From: 9FT-COMBO-53-11 sp035291485
GTDB taxonomy: Bacteria > Patescibacteriota > WWE3 > 9FT-COMBO-53-11
Direction of reading: 5' to 3'
Length of the DNA: 18,529 nucleotides
Assembly (NCBI GenBank): GCA_035291485.1
Contig: DATDSA010000014.1
Coordinates: 1-18,529, forward strand
Part shown: positions 12,051 to 18,529 of the stretch, one piece after another
How positions within the stretch are numbered: the stretch's first letter is position 1
How the letters are laid out: each line of letters starts with the position of its first letter
The notes under the pieces: model-generated
What the model saw: the letters and a program-made list of their open reading frames with translations, nothing else
The model's database searches: none
Told to the model about the DNA's origin: nothing
Program-made: the position numbers and the translations under genes

Positions 12051-12082
12051 TCAATTATCAATTATCAGTTACCAATTAGCAA
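12051..12082 (-). repeat. Degenerate heptamer array, rsmD-rpmF gap
   Basis: On the plus strand the units read ATTATCA, ATTATCA, GTTACCA, ATTAGCA with partial units at both ends. On the minus strand the unit nearest rpmF contains GATAAT (12054-12059), 9 nt before the rpmF ATG, so the array may supply a -10 box. The unit length of 7 matches the other two arrays in the window. Confidence 0.7.
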
Positions 12083-12085
12083 TAC

Positions 12086-12622
12086 CTACTCTTTCGTTAG
12101 AAATGTTACTTTCGTGGAACCGTAGATGCGCCGGTCGAAGATCCGCAGTCCGGGAATGATGGGTGGTTCGGTCAGTTTGGAGTGTTCATAAACCACCACC
12201 GCTCCTTTTTTAAGATGAGGGATCAGGCTGTGAAAAATGTGGTCGAGTCTTCCGACCGCGTAGGGAGGGTCGAGAAAGACCAATTCGATGTCGTTATCAG
12301 GAAGTTCCGTTAAGGCCTGCTTCACATCACGGCAGAGAACGGTTCCTTTCGGCGCAATCTTGGAGGGAACCAGATTCTCGCGAATGGTCTGACAAGCGTG
12401 ACGATTGGATTCGATGAAAATTGCCTCCCGTGCTCCGCGAGAGAGAGCTTCAATCCCGAGCGACCCTGATCCGGCATAAAGATCGGCGACCTTTTTGCCC
12501 TCTCCAAAATCTCCCAGAATGTTGAAAATCGCGAGCCGAATCGATTCCTGGGTTGGCCGGAGATCCCGAACCTTGGGGATCTTGAGCGGGTGTCCTTTTA
12601 CTTTTCCTCCCGCAACGCGCAT
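12086..12622 (-). CDS. rsmD: 16S rRNA (guanine966-N2)-methyltransferase RsmD
   Basis: The 178-residue protein starts MRVAGGKVKGHPLKIPK, carries LRPTQESIRLAIFNIL (family motif near 21-36), SAM motif I ADLYAGSGSLGIEAL (about 46-60) and the catalytic FLDPPY (DPPY at 118-121) typical of N2-guanine methyltransferases. Length is normal. It would methylate G966 of 16S rRNA. It lies between recG and rpmF on the same strand. A 7-bp tandem array fills the gap to recG, and TAACAT ends 6 nt before its ATG, a possible -10 box. There is no Shine-Dalgarno. Confidence 0.93.
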   Translation of the reverse strand: MRVAGGKVKGHPLKIPKVRDLRPTQESIRLAIFNILGDFGEGKKVADLYAGSGSLGIEALSRGAREAIFIESNRHACQTIRENLVPSKIAPKGTVLCRDVKQALTELPDNDIELVFLDPPYAVGRLDHIFHSLIPHLKKGAVVVYEHSKLTEPPIIPGLRIFDRRIYGSTKVTFLTKE

Positions 12623-12630
12623 AAGTTCAT

Positions 12631-12660
12631 GTTACAAGTAACAAGTAACAAGTAACAAGT
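12631..12660 (+). repeat. GTAACAA heptamer array between recG and rsmD
   Basis: GTTACAA is followed by three perfect GTAACAA units and GT, 30 bp in all, ending right at the recG stop codon. The sequence is intergenic. Unit length equals that of the arrays at 1365-1439 and 12051-12082, but the unit sequence differs. Confidence 0.88.
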
Positions 12661-14745
12661 TTAATTGGGATCGACGAGAGAGGTGGAGAACCTTTCCAAC
12701 TCGGTTTTTAATTGAGGGTACTTTTCCAAGGGAAAATCTCCCTGGAAGATGTTCCGGGCTGCTTCCTGCGCATCCTTAAGAAGCCGAGAATCGGTGAGAT
12801 CCGCCACCTTCAATTCGGTGAGTCCGTGCTGTTTTACCCCGTAGATTTCTCCCGGACCGCGCCGTTTCAGATCCAACTCCGCCAGCTGGAAGCCACTCTC
12901 ATTTTGCTCCAGAGCTCTCAAACGTTCGAGGGACTCGGTCGATTCCTTCTCAGGAAAGAGAAAGCAGAAAGATTCTTTTCCTCCGCGGCCAACCCTTCCC
13001 CGAAGTTGGTGAAGGGACGCCAGGCCGAAACGCTCCGCCGCCTCTACCACCATAATCGTGGCATTGGGAACATCGATCCCGACCTCCACCACCGGGGTAG
13101 AAACTAATACCCCGATCTCCCCTCGTTTGAAACTATCCATGGTTTTGGTTTTTTCTTGAGATTTTATTCTTCCGTGGAGAAGTCCAACTTTGACGTCGGG
13201 CATAATCCTGGAGATAGCCTCAAATTCCGCGGTGGCGGCTTTAACCTGCTGCATTGATTCCGCTTCCGACTCCTCAATCAGGGGGCAGATCACAAAAGCC
13301 TGATCTCCGGCCTTAACGCGCTGGCGGATCCAACGGTACCCATCCTCCCGCTTTTGGGTCGGAACCACAAAGGTTTTGATGCGCTTCCTTCCGGGAGGCA
13401 GTTCGTCCAGAACGGAAAGGTCCAGATCACCGTAAACGGTCAGAGCGAGAGTGCGGGGAATGGGAGTGGCCGTAAGCGTGAGAAGATGGGGAATCCCGGC
13501 CGACTCGGTCTTACGAAGAAGCTGGGCCCGTTGTTCGACACCGAAGCGGTGCTGTTCATCAATCACGACCAGACCGACCTTTTGAAAATCCTCCTCTTTG
13601 TAGAAGAGAGCGTGCGTGCCCACCCAGAGATCAAATTGGTCTTCGGTTTTCAGTTTATGGGGACCGGTACTGTCCTCGCGCTGCTCGGTTGTAATTCGCT
13701 GGTGCGAAGTGTGGATAGCGACCTTGATTCCGGAGGGACTCAGGAGGGTTGAGAGCGTCTGGAAATGCTGGTCGGCCAGAATCTCGGTAGGAGCCATAAA
13801 AACCGTCTTGGCCCCGTTTAGATGGGTTAGATAGGCCGCTACTGCGGCGACAACGGTCTTTCCCGAGCCGACGTCTCCCTGGAGGAGTCGGTTCATTGGT
13901 TTTTCGCCGGCGAGGTCTTTAAAGATCTCATCCAGAACATTCTTCTGCGCCCTGGTGAGCGAAAACGGCAATTTCTCCACAAACTGGTCCACTTTTACCC
14001 GGAACCGATCGTAAGAGATCGGGAGAGAAGTTTTTTGCTTCTCCCAAACCAAACGTTGTTTTAGGGACCGCAGATTAAAGAGAAGCAATTCTTCCAGGGC
14101 AAATCGCTGTCGCGCCTTTTCAATATCGGAAAATTTTTTGGGAAAATGGATTTTCTCCAGCGCCTCCCGCAGCGGCAGAAGTTGCCGTTCCTGCCGAATT
14201 TCTTCCGGAATAAATTCCGAGATCTCGACCGAATCCAGCAGACTACGAATGCGGGTCCGCAGCCATTTGGAAGTGAGCCGGGCGGTTTCCGGATAAACCG
14301 GGACCAAACCGGCGGTGTGGGTGGGGGCCTCTCCCTCTTCCAGGACTTCGAAATCGGGACTGATCAAGCTGGTTTTCCCGCCAAAGTTCTCAACCTTTCC
14401 GGCCAGGCCTACCCTCAACCCCTCTTTGAGAGTTTGGGTCAGATAGGGTTGGTTGAACCAGATCACCTCGATCGCTCCGCTCTCGTCGGCGACGGCGGCT
14501 TTCGTCAAAAATTTTCCCCACTTCGTGCGGATATTTCCGATCTGGACGATTTTTCCTTGAACGGCAACATCTTTATCGGGGGCCAACAGATTAATCCTGG
14601 TGGTTTGGGTGTAATCCAGATAGCGGAATGGAAAGTGGTAGAGCAAATCGCGCGCGCTTACTATTCCCAGCCGCGCCAACCTCTGGGCATAGATCTTGCC
14701 AACGTAAGGAATTTTCTCGACCGGATCAGTTACGGTTATTTGCAT
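12661..14745 (-). CDS. recG: ATP-dependent DNA helicase RecG
   Basis: The 694-residue length is typical for RecG. An N-terminal wedge OB-fold is visible (VQGKIVQIGNIRTKWGKFLT). Helicase motifs follow: Walker A GDVGSGKT near 290, MAPTEILADQH, DEQHRFGVEQ near 396, TATPIPRTLALTVYGDLDL, then VSTPVVEVGIDVPNAT and HQLRGRVGRGG. The RecG C-terminal signature PGEIYGVKQHGL is present. It remodels stalled replication forks and Holliday junctions. I chose the ATG at 14745; an in-frame TTG at 14751 is an alternative that would put the start next to a dispersed repeat. The upstream 5 nt abut that repeat, so its promoter may lie in or beyond it. Confidence 0.96.
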   Translation of the reverse strand: MQITVTDPVEKIPYVGKIYAQRLARLGIVSARDLLYHFPFRYLDYTQTTRINLLAPDKDVAVQGKIVQIGNIRTKWGKFLTKAAVADESGAIEVIWFNQPYLTQTLKEGLRVGLAGKVENFGGKTSLISPDFEVLEEGEAPTHTAGLVPVYPETARLTSKWLRTRIRSLLDSVEISEFIPEEIRQERQLLPLREALEKIHFPKKFSDIEKARQRFALEELLLFNLRSLKQRLVWEKQKTSLPISYDRFRVKVDQFVEKLPFSLTRAQKNVLDEIFKDLAGEKPMNRLLQGDVGSGKTVVAAVAAYLTHLNGAKTVFMAPTEILADQHFQTLSTLLSPSGIKVAIHTSHQRITTEQREDSTGPHKLKTEDQFDLWVGTHALFYKEEDFQKVGLVVIDEQHRFGVEQRAQLLRKTESAGIPHLLTLTATPIPRTLALTVYGDLDLSVLDELPPGRKRIKTFVVPTQKREDGYRWIRQRVKAGDQAFVICPLIEESEAESMQQVKAATAEFEAISRIMPDVKVGLLHGRIKSQEKTKTMDSFKRGEIGVLVSTPVVEVGIDVPNATIMVVEAAERFGLASLHQLRGRVGRGGKESFCFLFPEKESTESLERLRALEQNESGFQLAELDLKRRGPGEIYGVKQHGLTELKVADLTDSRLLKDAQEAARNIFQGDFPLEKYPQLKTELERFSTSLVDPN

Positions 14746-14749
14746 TTTC

Positions 14750-14780
14750 AAATTGCAACTGAGCGCAGCGAGGACAGCCC
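14750..14780 (-). repeat. Dispersed 31-bp repeat, copy 2
   Basis: Read on the minus strand it matches 1372-1402 at 27 of 31 positions. It lies between the microprotein gene and recG, ending about 4 nt before the recG ATG. Its inner GAGCGCAGCGAG resembles the GCGAAGCGAG of the hairpin at 9209-9225. Confidence 0.8.
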
Positions 14781-14783
14781 AAT

Positions 14784-14885
14784 TTACCTAAACAAAAACG
14801 GCAGGAACGATGCTAAGACTAGGCTCAGAGAGGCGACAACAACCAAGATGATCCCCAGTTTTTGATTTCTTTGAAAGAATTTCAT
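14784..14885 (-). CDS. Putative 33-residue membrane microprotein
   Basis: An ATG at 14885 opens a 33-codon frame ending in TAA: MKFFQRNQKLGIILVVVASL, then SLVLASFLPFLFR. A basic, Gln-rich N-terminus and a single ~22-residue hydrophobic helix predict a one-pass membrane protein. GATAAT (within TGATAAT) ends 6 nt before the ATG, the same spacing as other predicted leaderless promoters in this window. It sits between tyrS and recG on their strand. No family is recognised. The main doubt is its size: a hydrophobic frame of this length can occur by chance. The start lies at the border of a palindromic repeat. Confidence 0.5.
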   Translation of the reverse strand: MKFFQRNQKLGIILVVVASLSLVLASFLPFLFR

Positions 14886-14936
14886 TCTTCGATTATCACT
14901 CAGAATGATCCTGAGCTTGCCGAACGGATCATTCGA
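14885..14936 (-). repeat. REP-like palindromic element at the tyrS 3' end
   Basis: A perfect 9-bp inverted repeat, GAATGATCC (14903-14911) with GGATCATTC (14926-14934), overlaps the tyrS stop. On the minus strand the loop contains TTCGGCAAGCTCAGG, followed by ATCATTCTGAG and TCGAAGAATG. This resembles a widespread intergenic repeat with a CTTCGACAAGCTCAGG core, from my general knowledge. There is no T-tract, so it is not an ordinary terminator. Confidence 0.65.
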
Positions 14937-16080
14937 TTTTGATAAAAGTCTTCTTGCCGATCTTCAGAACCCCGCTCCTCAGAACCGTTTCGGTTCCGGT
15001 TAGTTTCTTGTCATCCAGGTTGACTCCACCCTGCTCCAAGAGACGCCGGGCTTCCGATTTGCTAGGGGTGATTCCATTTTCGACCAACAGATTGACGAGA
15101 TTAATTTTCTTTCCAGCGACCTTCCAAATAGGTGCGTCTTTCGGCGTGCCGCCCTTAGAGAAAACGCTCTCAAAATCTTTCTGTGTTCGCTGCGCTTGGT
15201 CATCGCCGTGGTACATCTTCACGACCGTGAGGGCGAGAAGACGCTTTTTATCAAGTGGTTTTAGCTCTTTCGCTCGATCCAATTCCGACTGAGAAATATC
15301 CGTCACCAGCTCCAGGTAGGAATCGGTCTGTTCGTCGGGAAGAGACATCAGCTTTCCGTACATCTCCGCAGGCTCGTCGTCCAGCCAGACGCAGTTGCCG
15401 GAGGTCTTGCTCATCTGTTTCCCATCGGTTCCCATGATCATCGGCACCGTCAGAACGTATTTCTCTTTTCCGCGCATCTTCCGCAGCAGTTCCCGGCCGA
15501 TGAGCATATTGAAAGTCTGGTCGGTACCGCCGATCTCCAAGTCGGTATCCAGAACAACCGAGTCGTACCCCTGGAGAAGGGGGTAGAGAGTCTCGTTGGC
15601 CCAGACGGTATCCCCCCGTTCCAGACGCTCCTGGAACATATCGCGCTTGAACAGCTGGACGGAGCTGATGTGGCCGGCGATGGAGAGCAGGTCCTTCATC
15701 GTCAGTTTGAGCAGCCAATCGCCGTTCTGTTTTATCTGAACCTTGGAGAAGTCCAATATCTTCTCCGCCTGTTTTTTCCAGGTGGAGATGTTCTTCTCGA
15801 TCTCCTCTTCTTTGATCTCTCCCCTCGCCCCCGTTCTCTGGGAAGGGTCGCCCGCCAGGACCGTTCCGGTCCCGATCAAAAGAGTGGCCTCGTGACCCAG
15901 TTCGGCAAATTTTTGGAGCTTGCGGAGAAGAATAGAGTGACCGAGATGGAGGCGGTCGCCGGTCGGATCGATGCCGAAGTAGAGGCGGATCTTTCTTTGT
16001 TGGAGGAGTTTTTCCAGCGCCTCTCGGTCAGGGTAGATCTTCTCAATCCCCCGTGAAAGGAGTTCTTCAAGAGATACCAT
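14929..16080 (-). CDS. tyrS: Tyrosyl-tRNA synthetase
   Basis: The 383-residue class I synthetase has the HIGH-type motif HLGHS (45-49) after YFGIDPTGDRL, a tyrosine-site segment LLQGYDSVVLDTDLEIGG (about 168-185, with GTDQTFNMLIGR following) and the KMSKS-type motif KQMSKTSGN (221-229). The C-terminal S4 RNA-binding domain runs from about 318 (NLLVENGITPSKSEARRLLE). It charges tRNA-Tyr in the cytoplasm. The GDPSQRTG segment in the N-terminal half fits the TyrZ-like bacterial subgroup. It starts 39 bp from the divergent penicillin-binding protein gene, with its own -10 box 8 nt upstream. Confidence 0.96.
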   Translation of the reverse strand: MVSLEELLSRGIEKIYPDREALEKLLQQRKIRLYFGIDPTGDRLHLGHSILLRKLQKFAELGHEATLLIGTGTVLAGDPSQRTGARGEIKEEEIEKNISTWKKQAEKILDFSKVQIKQNGDWLLKLTMKDLLSIAGHISSVQLFKRDMFQERLERGDTVWANETLYPLLQGYDSVVLDTDLEIGGTDQTFNMLIGRELLRKMRGKEKYVLTVPMIMGTDGKQMSKTSGNCVWLDDEPAEMYGKLMSLPDEQTDSYLELVTDISQSELDRAKELKPLDKKRLLALTVVKMYHGDDQAQRTQKDFESVFSKGGTPKDAPIWKVAGKKINLVNLLVENGITPSKSEARRLLEQGGVNLDDKKLTGTETVLRSGVLKIGKKTFIKIE

Positions 16081-16088
16081 TTCGATAA

Positions 16089-16097
16089 ATTCTATCA
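16089..16097 (-). promoter_or_regulatory. Extended -10 box of tyrS
   Basis: On the minus strand TGA-TAGAAT lies 8 nt before the tyrS ATG. No Shine-Dalgarno or T-box leader fits in the short gap, so tRNA-sensing leader control is excluded if this is the only promoter. Confidence 0.7.
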
Positions 16098-16104
16098 GAT
16101 TCTG

Positions 16105-16113
16105 TGTTAAAAT
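16105..16113 (+). promoter_or_regulatory. Extended -10 box of the class A PBP gene
   Basis: TGT-TAAAAT lies 6 nt before the GTG at 16120. It is back to back with the tyrS -10, separated by only 7 bp, so the two polymerase footprints must overlap. Confidence 0.7.
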
Positions 16114-16119
16114 TCTCCA

Positions 16120-18529
16120 GTGAGATCAAGAAAATACCTGCCGACCGTCTCCGGTAATTGGGGACGGGGGAACGACGGGTTGTTCCAAAAATTGGTCGGT
16201 CTACTAAAGAAGGTCCTGCGGCCTTTTTTGCGGTTGGCCTATCTCCTCGTCTCCAAGCTCTACGGGCTAGTTTTTGGGATCCTGTCGAAGCTGCCGGGAT
16301 TTCGTAATTTTTCACGGCGGGGCCGACGCAGCCCGCTCTACTGGTTGAACGTGCTGGCAACCATCTTTCTGATATTTCTTATTTTCTCCTCGCTGGCTTT
16401 CGGAGCAGTGGCGATCGTCTTCTCCAAGGACCTCCCCTCTCCTAATCGGCTGGTGGACCGCCAGGTTTCTCTATCGACCAAAATCTACGATCGAAATGGA
16501 ACTCTTCTCTACGACGTTTACGGAGACGAGAACCGAACTCTGGTTACCCTGGACAAAGTAGCCGAGGTGATGAAGCAGGCTACTCTCTCGATCGAGGACA
16601 AGAGCTTCTATCGGCACGGAGGGTTCGATCCGATCGGGCTGGCGCGCGCGTTTATAAATATCATCACCAAGCACGAGCTCCAGGGGGGTTCGACCATTAC
16701 TCAACAGCTGGTCAAGAACACGCTCTTGTCTCAAGAAAGAACCATTGTCAGGAAAATCAAAGAGTTTATTCTTGCCCTTCAGATCGAAGCTCGCTACAGC
16801 AAGGATGAGATTTTTCAGATGTACTTCAACGAGACTCCCTACGGCGGCCAGGCGATCGGAATACAGGCCGCCGCGGAAAATTACTTCGGCAAGAATGCTT
16901 CTGATCTGACTCTGGCTCAGGCCTCTCTTTTGGCAGGATTGCCCCAAGCCCCATCAAGATACTCTCCTTATCGCGACCCGGAGTTGGCAAGATCTCGGCA
17001 GACCGAGGTTCTGCGCCGGATGCGGGAAGACGGTTACATCACGCGCGAGCAGGAGGAAGAAGCCAAAAACACCGCTCTGAAATATCGGGCCGAGGGGGCG
17101 CAAATCAAGGCTCCCCACTTTGTGATGTATGTCAAGGAGCTCCTCGCGGAGAGATACGGCGACACCTTTGTAGAAACCGGGGGGCTGAAAGTAACCACTA
17201 CCCTGGACCTCAAATGGCACAACAAATTCCAAAAAATTGTCACCGACGAGATCAAGAAGGACGGTTGGGCAAAAGTTTCCAATGGGGCTTTGATCGCTAT
17301 CAATCCGCAAACCGGGGAAATTATTTCCATGGTGGGTTCGAAAGACTATTTCAACACTAGGATCGATGGCCAGTTCAACGTCACCACTTCCCCCTCCCGC
17401 CAACCGGGGTCCTCGATCAAGCCGATCATGTACGCCACCGCCTTCAAGCAGGGATTTTCTCCCGCGACCCACCTGATCGGGGTGCCGACCACCTTTGACA
17501 TGCCCCCCGGCCAGCCGCCCTACCGACCCCAAAACTTTGCCAACCACAATTACGGGATCATCTCGGTCCGCCGGGCCTTAGGTAATTCGCTGAACGTGCC
17601 GGCGGTGAAGATGCTCTCTCTGGTTGGGCTGGATAACCTGCTCGCCACCGCTGCCGATATGGGGATCACAACCCTGACGGACACGGGAAGGTACGGGATC
17701 TCGCTGACCCTGGGGGGCGGAGAAGTCAAGATGATCGATATGGCCGCCGCCTTTTCGGTCTTTGCGACCGGAGGAATGCGGCACGATCCCGTCGCGATTC
17801 TCAAAGTTACCGATTCCAACGGAAACGTTCTGGAAGAGTTCAAGCCCACCAAGGGCATTCGGGCGCTCTCCGAACAGGTCAGCTACCTGATCAGCAACAT
17901 CCTCTCCGATTTCAACGCTCGTTCCCTCACTTTCGGGGGTGGCAACCAGCTCGGGCTTAATATCCCCGGCCACACGGTGGCGGTCAAAACCGGAACGACC
18001 AACGACAACCGCGACAACTGGGCGATCGGTTTTACCCCGGCTCATAGCAACTCCAAGGTGGGAATTACGATTGCGGCCTGGATCGGGAACAACGACAATT
18101 CGCCGATGAATCCAAACTTCTTTGCCGGATCCGCCCGGATCTGGAATCAGGCGATGGTCGCCTATCTCAATGGCAAGCCCAACACCGCTTTTGTCCGTCC
18201 CAAGGGAATAGTTTCCGGTACCGTCGATAGTTCTTCCGGTATGGCTCCCGGACCCTACACCACCGGAACCAGTACCGATATCTTTGTCGAGGGAACGGTG
18301 CCGACCGAAATCGACAACTGGCACGTCCGGCTCAACATCTGTAAACCGGATGGCAAACTCGCCTCCGATGCCTGTATCGCCGCCGGCCAGTCCGAGGAAC
18401 GCAATTACATTAAGATTCGGGCCGAAAAGCCCGAATGGCAGGATGATGTCGACGCTTGGGTCGCCAAGACCTACAAAGGAAAATCGCAGTATTTCCCGCC
18501 GAAGAAAACCTCCACGCTCTGTTTTAATG
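16120..18529 (+). CDS. Class A penicillin-binding protein, 3' end cut
   Basis: A bifunctional peptidoglycan synthase with 803 codons visible; the frame is still open at the right edge. Residues 1-72 are a basic cytoplasmic segment with an amphipathic stretch (VLRPFLRLAYLLVSKLYGL). A membrane anchor is at about 74-100. The glycosyltransferase 51 domain (about 120-290) has SIEDKSFYRHGGFDP (Glu159), GGSTITQQLVKN and RKIKEFILALQIE. The transpeptidase has all three motifs: SSIK with catalytic Ser431, SLN (490-492) and KTGTT (623-627). A C-terminal region after ~680 has TVDSSSGMAPGPYTTG and Cys residues. It polymerises and cross-links glycan strands outside the membrane. I chose the GTG start because the -10 box lies 6 nt upstream; it carries no Shine-Dalgarno. 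It resembles PBP1a/PonA. Confidence 0.93.
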   Translation, partial: MRSRKYLPTVSGNWGRGNDGLFQKLVGLLKKVLRPFLRLAYLLVSKLYGLVFGILSKLPGFRNFSRRGRRSPLYWLNVLATIFLIFLIFSSLAFGAVAIVFSKDLPSPNRLVDRQVSLSTKIYDRNGTLLYDVYGDENRTLVTLDKVAEVMKQATLSIEDKSFYRHGGFDPIGLARAFINIITKHELQGGSTITQQLVKNTLLSQERTIVRKIKEFILALQIEARYSKDEIFQMYFNETPYGGQAIGIQAAAENYFGKNASDLTLAQASLLAGLPQAPSRYSPYRDPELARSRQTEVLRRMREDGYITREQEEEAKNTALKYRAEGAQIKAPHFVMYVKELLAERYGDTFVETGGLKVTTTLDLKWHNKFQKIVTDEIKKDGWAKVSNGALIAINPQTGEIISMVGSKDYFNTRIDGQFNVTTSPSRQPGSSIKPIMYATAFKQGFSPATHLIGVPTTFDMPPGQPPYRPQNFANHNYGIISVRRALGNSLNVPAVKMLSLVGLDNLLATAADMGITTLTDTGRYGISLTLGGGEVKMIDMAAAFSVFATGGMRHDPVAILKVTDSNGNVLEEFKPTKGIRALSEQVSYLISNILSDFNARSLTFGGGNQLGLNIPGHTVAVKTGTTNDNRDNWAIGFTPAHSNSKVGITIAAWIGNNDNSPMNPNFFAGSARIWNQAMVAYLNGKPNTAFVRPKGIVSGTVDSSSGMAPGPYTTGTSTDIFVEGTVPTEIDNWHVRLNICKPDGKLASDACIAAGQSEERNYIKIRAEKPEWQDDVDAWVAKTYKGKSQYFPPKKTSTLCFN

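Noticed and set aside
12631..12660. CRISPR-like array
   Set aside because: Units are 7 bp with no spacers and no cas genes nearby; this is a simple tandem repeat.
14903..14934. Rho-independent terminator of tyrS
   Set aside because: The stem is perfect but no T-run follows on the minus strand, and the loop matches a REP-like core.
16081..16119. T-box leader for tyrS
   Set aside because: Only 39 bp separate tyrS from the divergent gene, far too short for a T-box.
17578..18324. Antisense open frame of 248 codons opposite the PBP transpeptidase domain
   Set aside because: The plus frame carries all catalytic motifs; the antisense product is low-complexity Gly/Val/Asp with no motif.

Overview
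The window looks like a piece of a Candidatus Patescibacteria (CPR) chromosome, with Microgenomates-type lineages the best guess. The evidence is indirect. There is a minor-pilin cluster plus pilMNO, compact housekeeping genes with overlapping or abutting ends, very little Shine-Dalgarno use, -10 boxes placed 6-9 nt before start codons, and several small secreted proteins of unknown function. TGA is an ordinary stop (pilM, pilN, nusB, tyrS), so this is not a code-25 lineage. No taxonomic marker search was possible.

Layout, left to right. (1) 1-2279, plus strand: four type IV pilin-like genes (a GspH-like gene cut by the left edge, then PilV-, PilW- and PilX-like) that would build a pilus tip or minor-pilin complex. 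A short intergenic gap holds a heptamer array interrupted by a dispersed repeat. (2) 2303-2890: a HAD-type phosphatase. (3) 2877-4186: two consecutive single-gene cassettes. Each has a related promoter and hairpin leader, a strong Shine-Dalgarno, an unrelated secreted or membrane-anchored payload, and a terminator ending in the same 15 nt. (4) 4205-9188: a tight operon of an AT-rich orphan membrane protein, a large PA14-containing surface protein with a Cys-rich N-terminus, and pilM-pilN-pilO. (5) 9263-9944: rpsP and khpA.

(6) 9948-14745, minus strand, in transcription order recG-rsmD-rpmF-nusB-rnc-trmD: an RNA processing, modification and translation cluster, convergent with rpsP-khpA. (7) 14784-14885, minus strand: a 33-residue putative membrane microprotein, bordered by a REP-like palindromic repeat. 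(8) 14929-16080, minus strand: tyrS. (9) 16120 to the right edge, plus strand: a class A penicillin-binding protein, divergent from tyrS across only 39 bp that hold both promoters.

How the genes relate: regions 1 and 4 together make a type IV pilus (minor pilins, PilM/N/O inner-membrane platform) with a probable pilus- or surface-associated adhesin encoded in the platform operon. Regions 5-8 are translation and RNA housekeeping. Region 9 is cell wall synthesis. The least explained parts are the twin leader cassettes, the AT-rich orphan gene with its Cys-rich neighbour, and the intergenic repeats. Every gap without a called gene is under 300 bases, and each is described in the entries.
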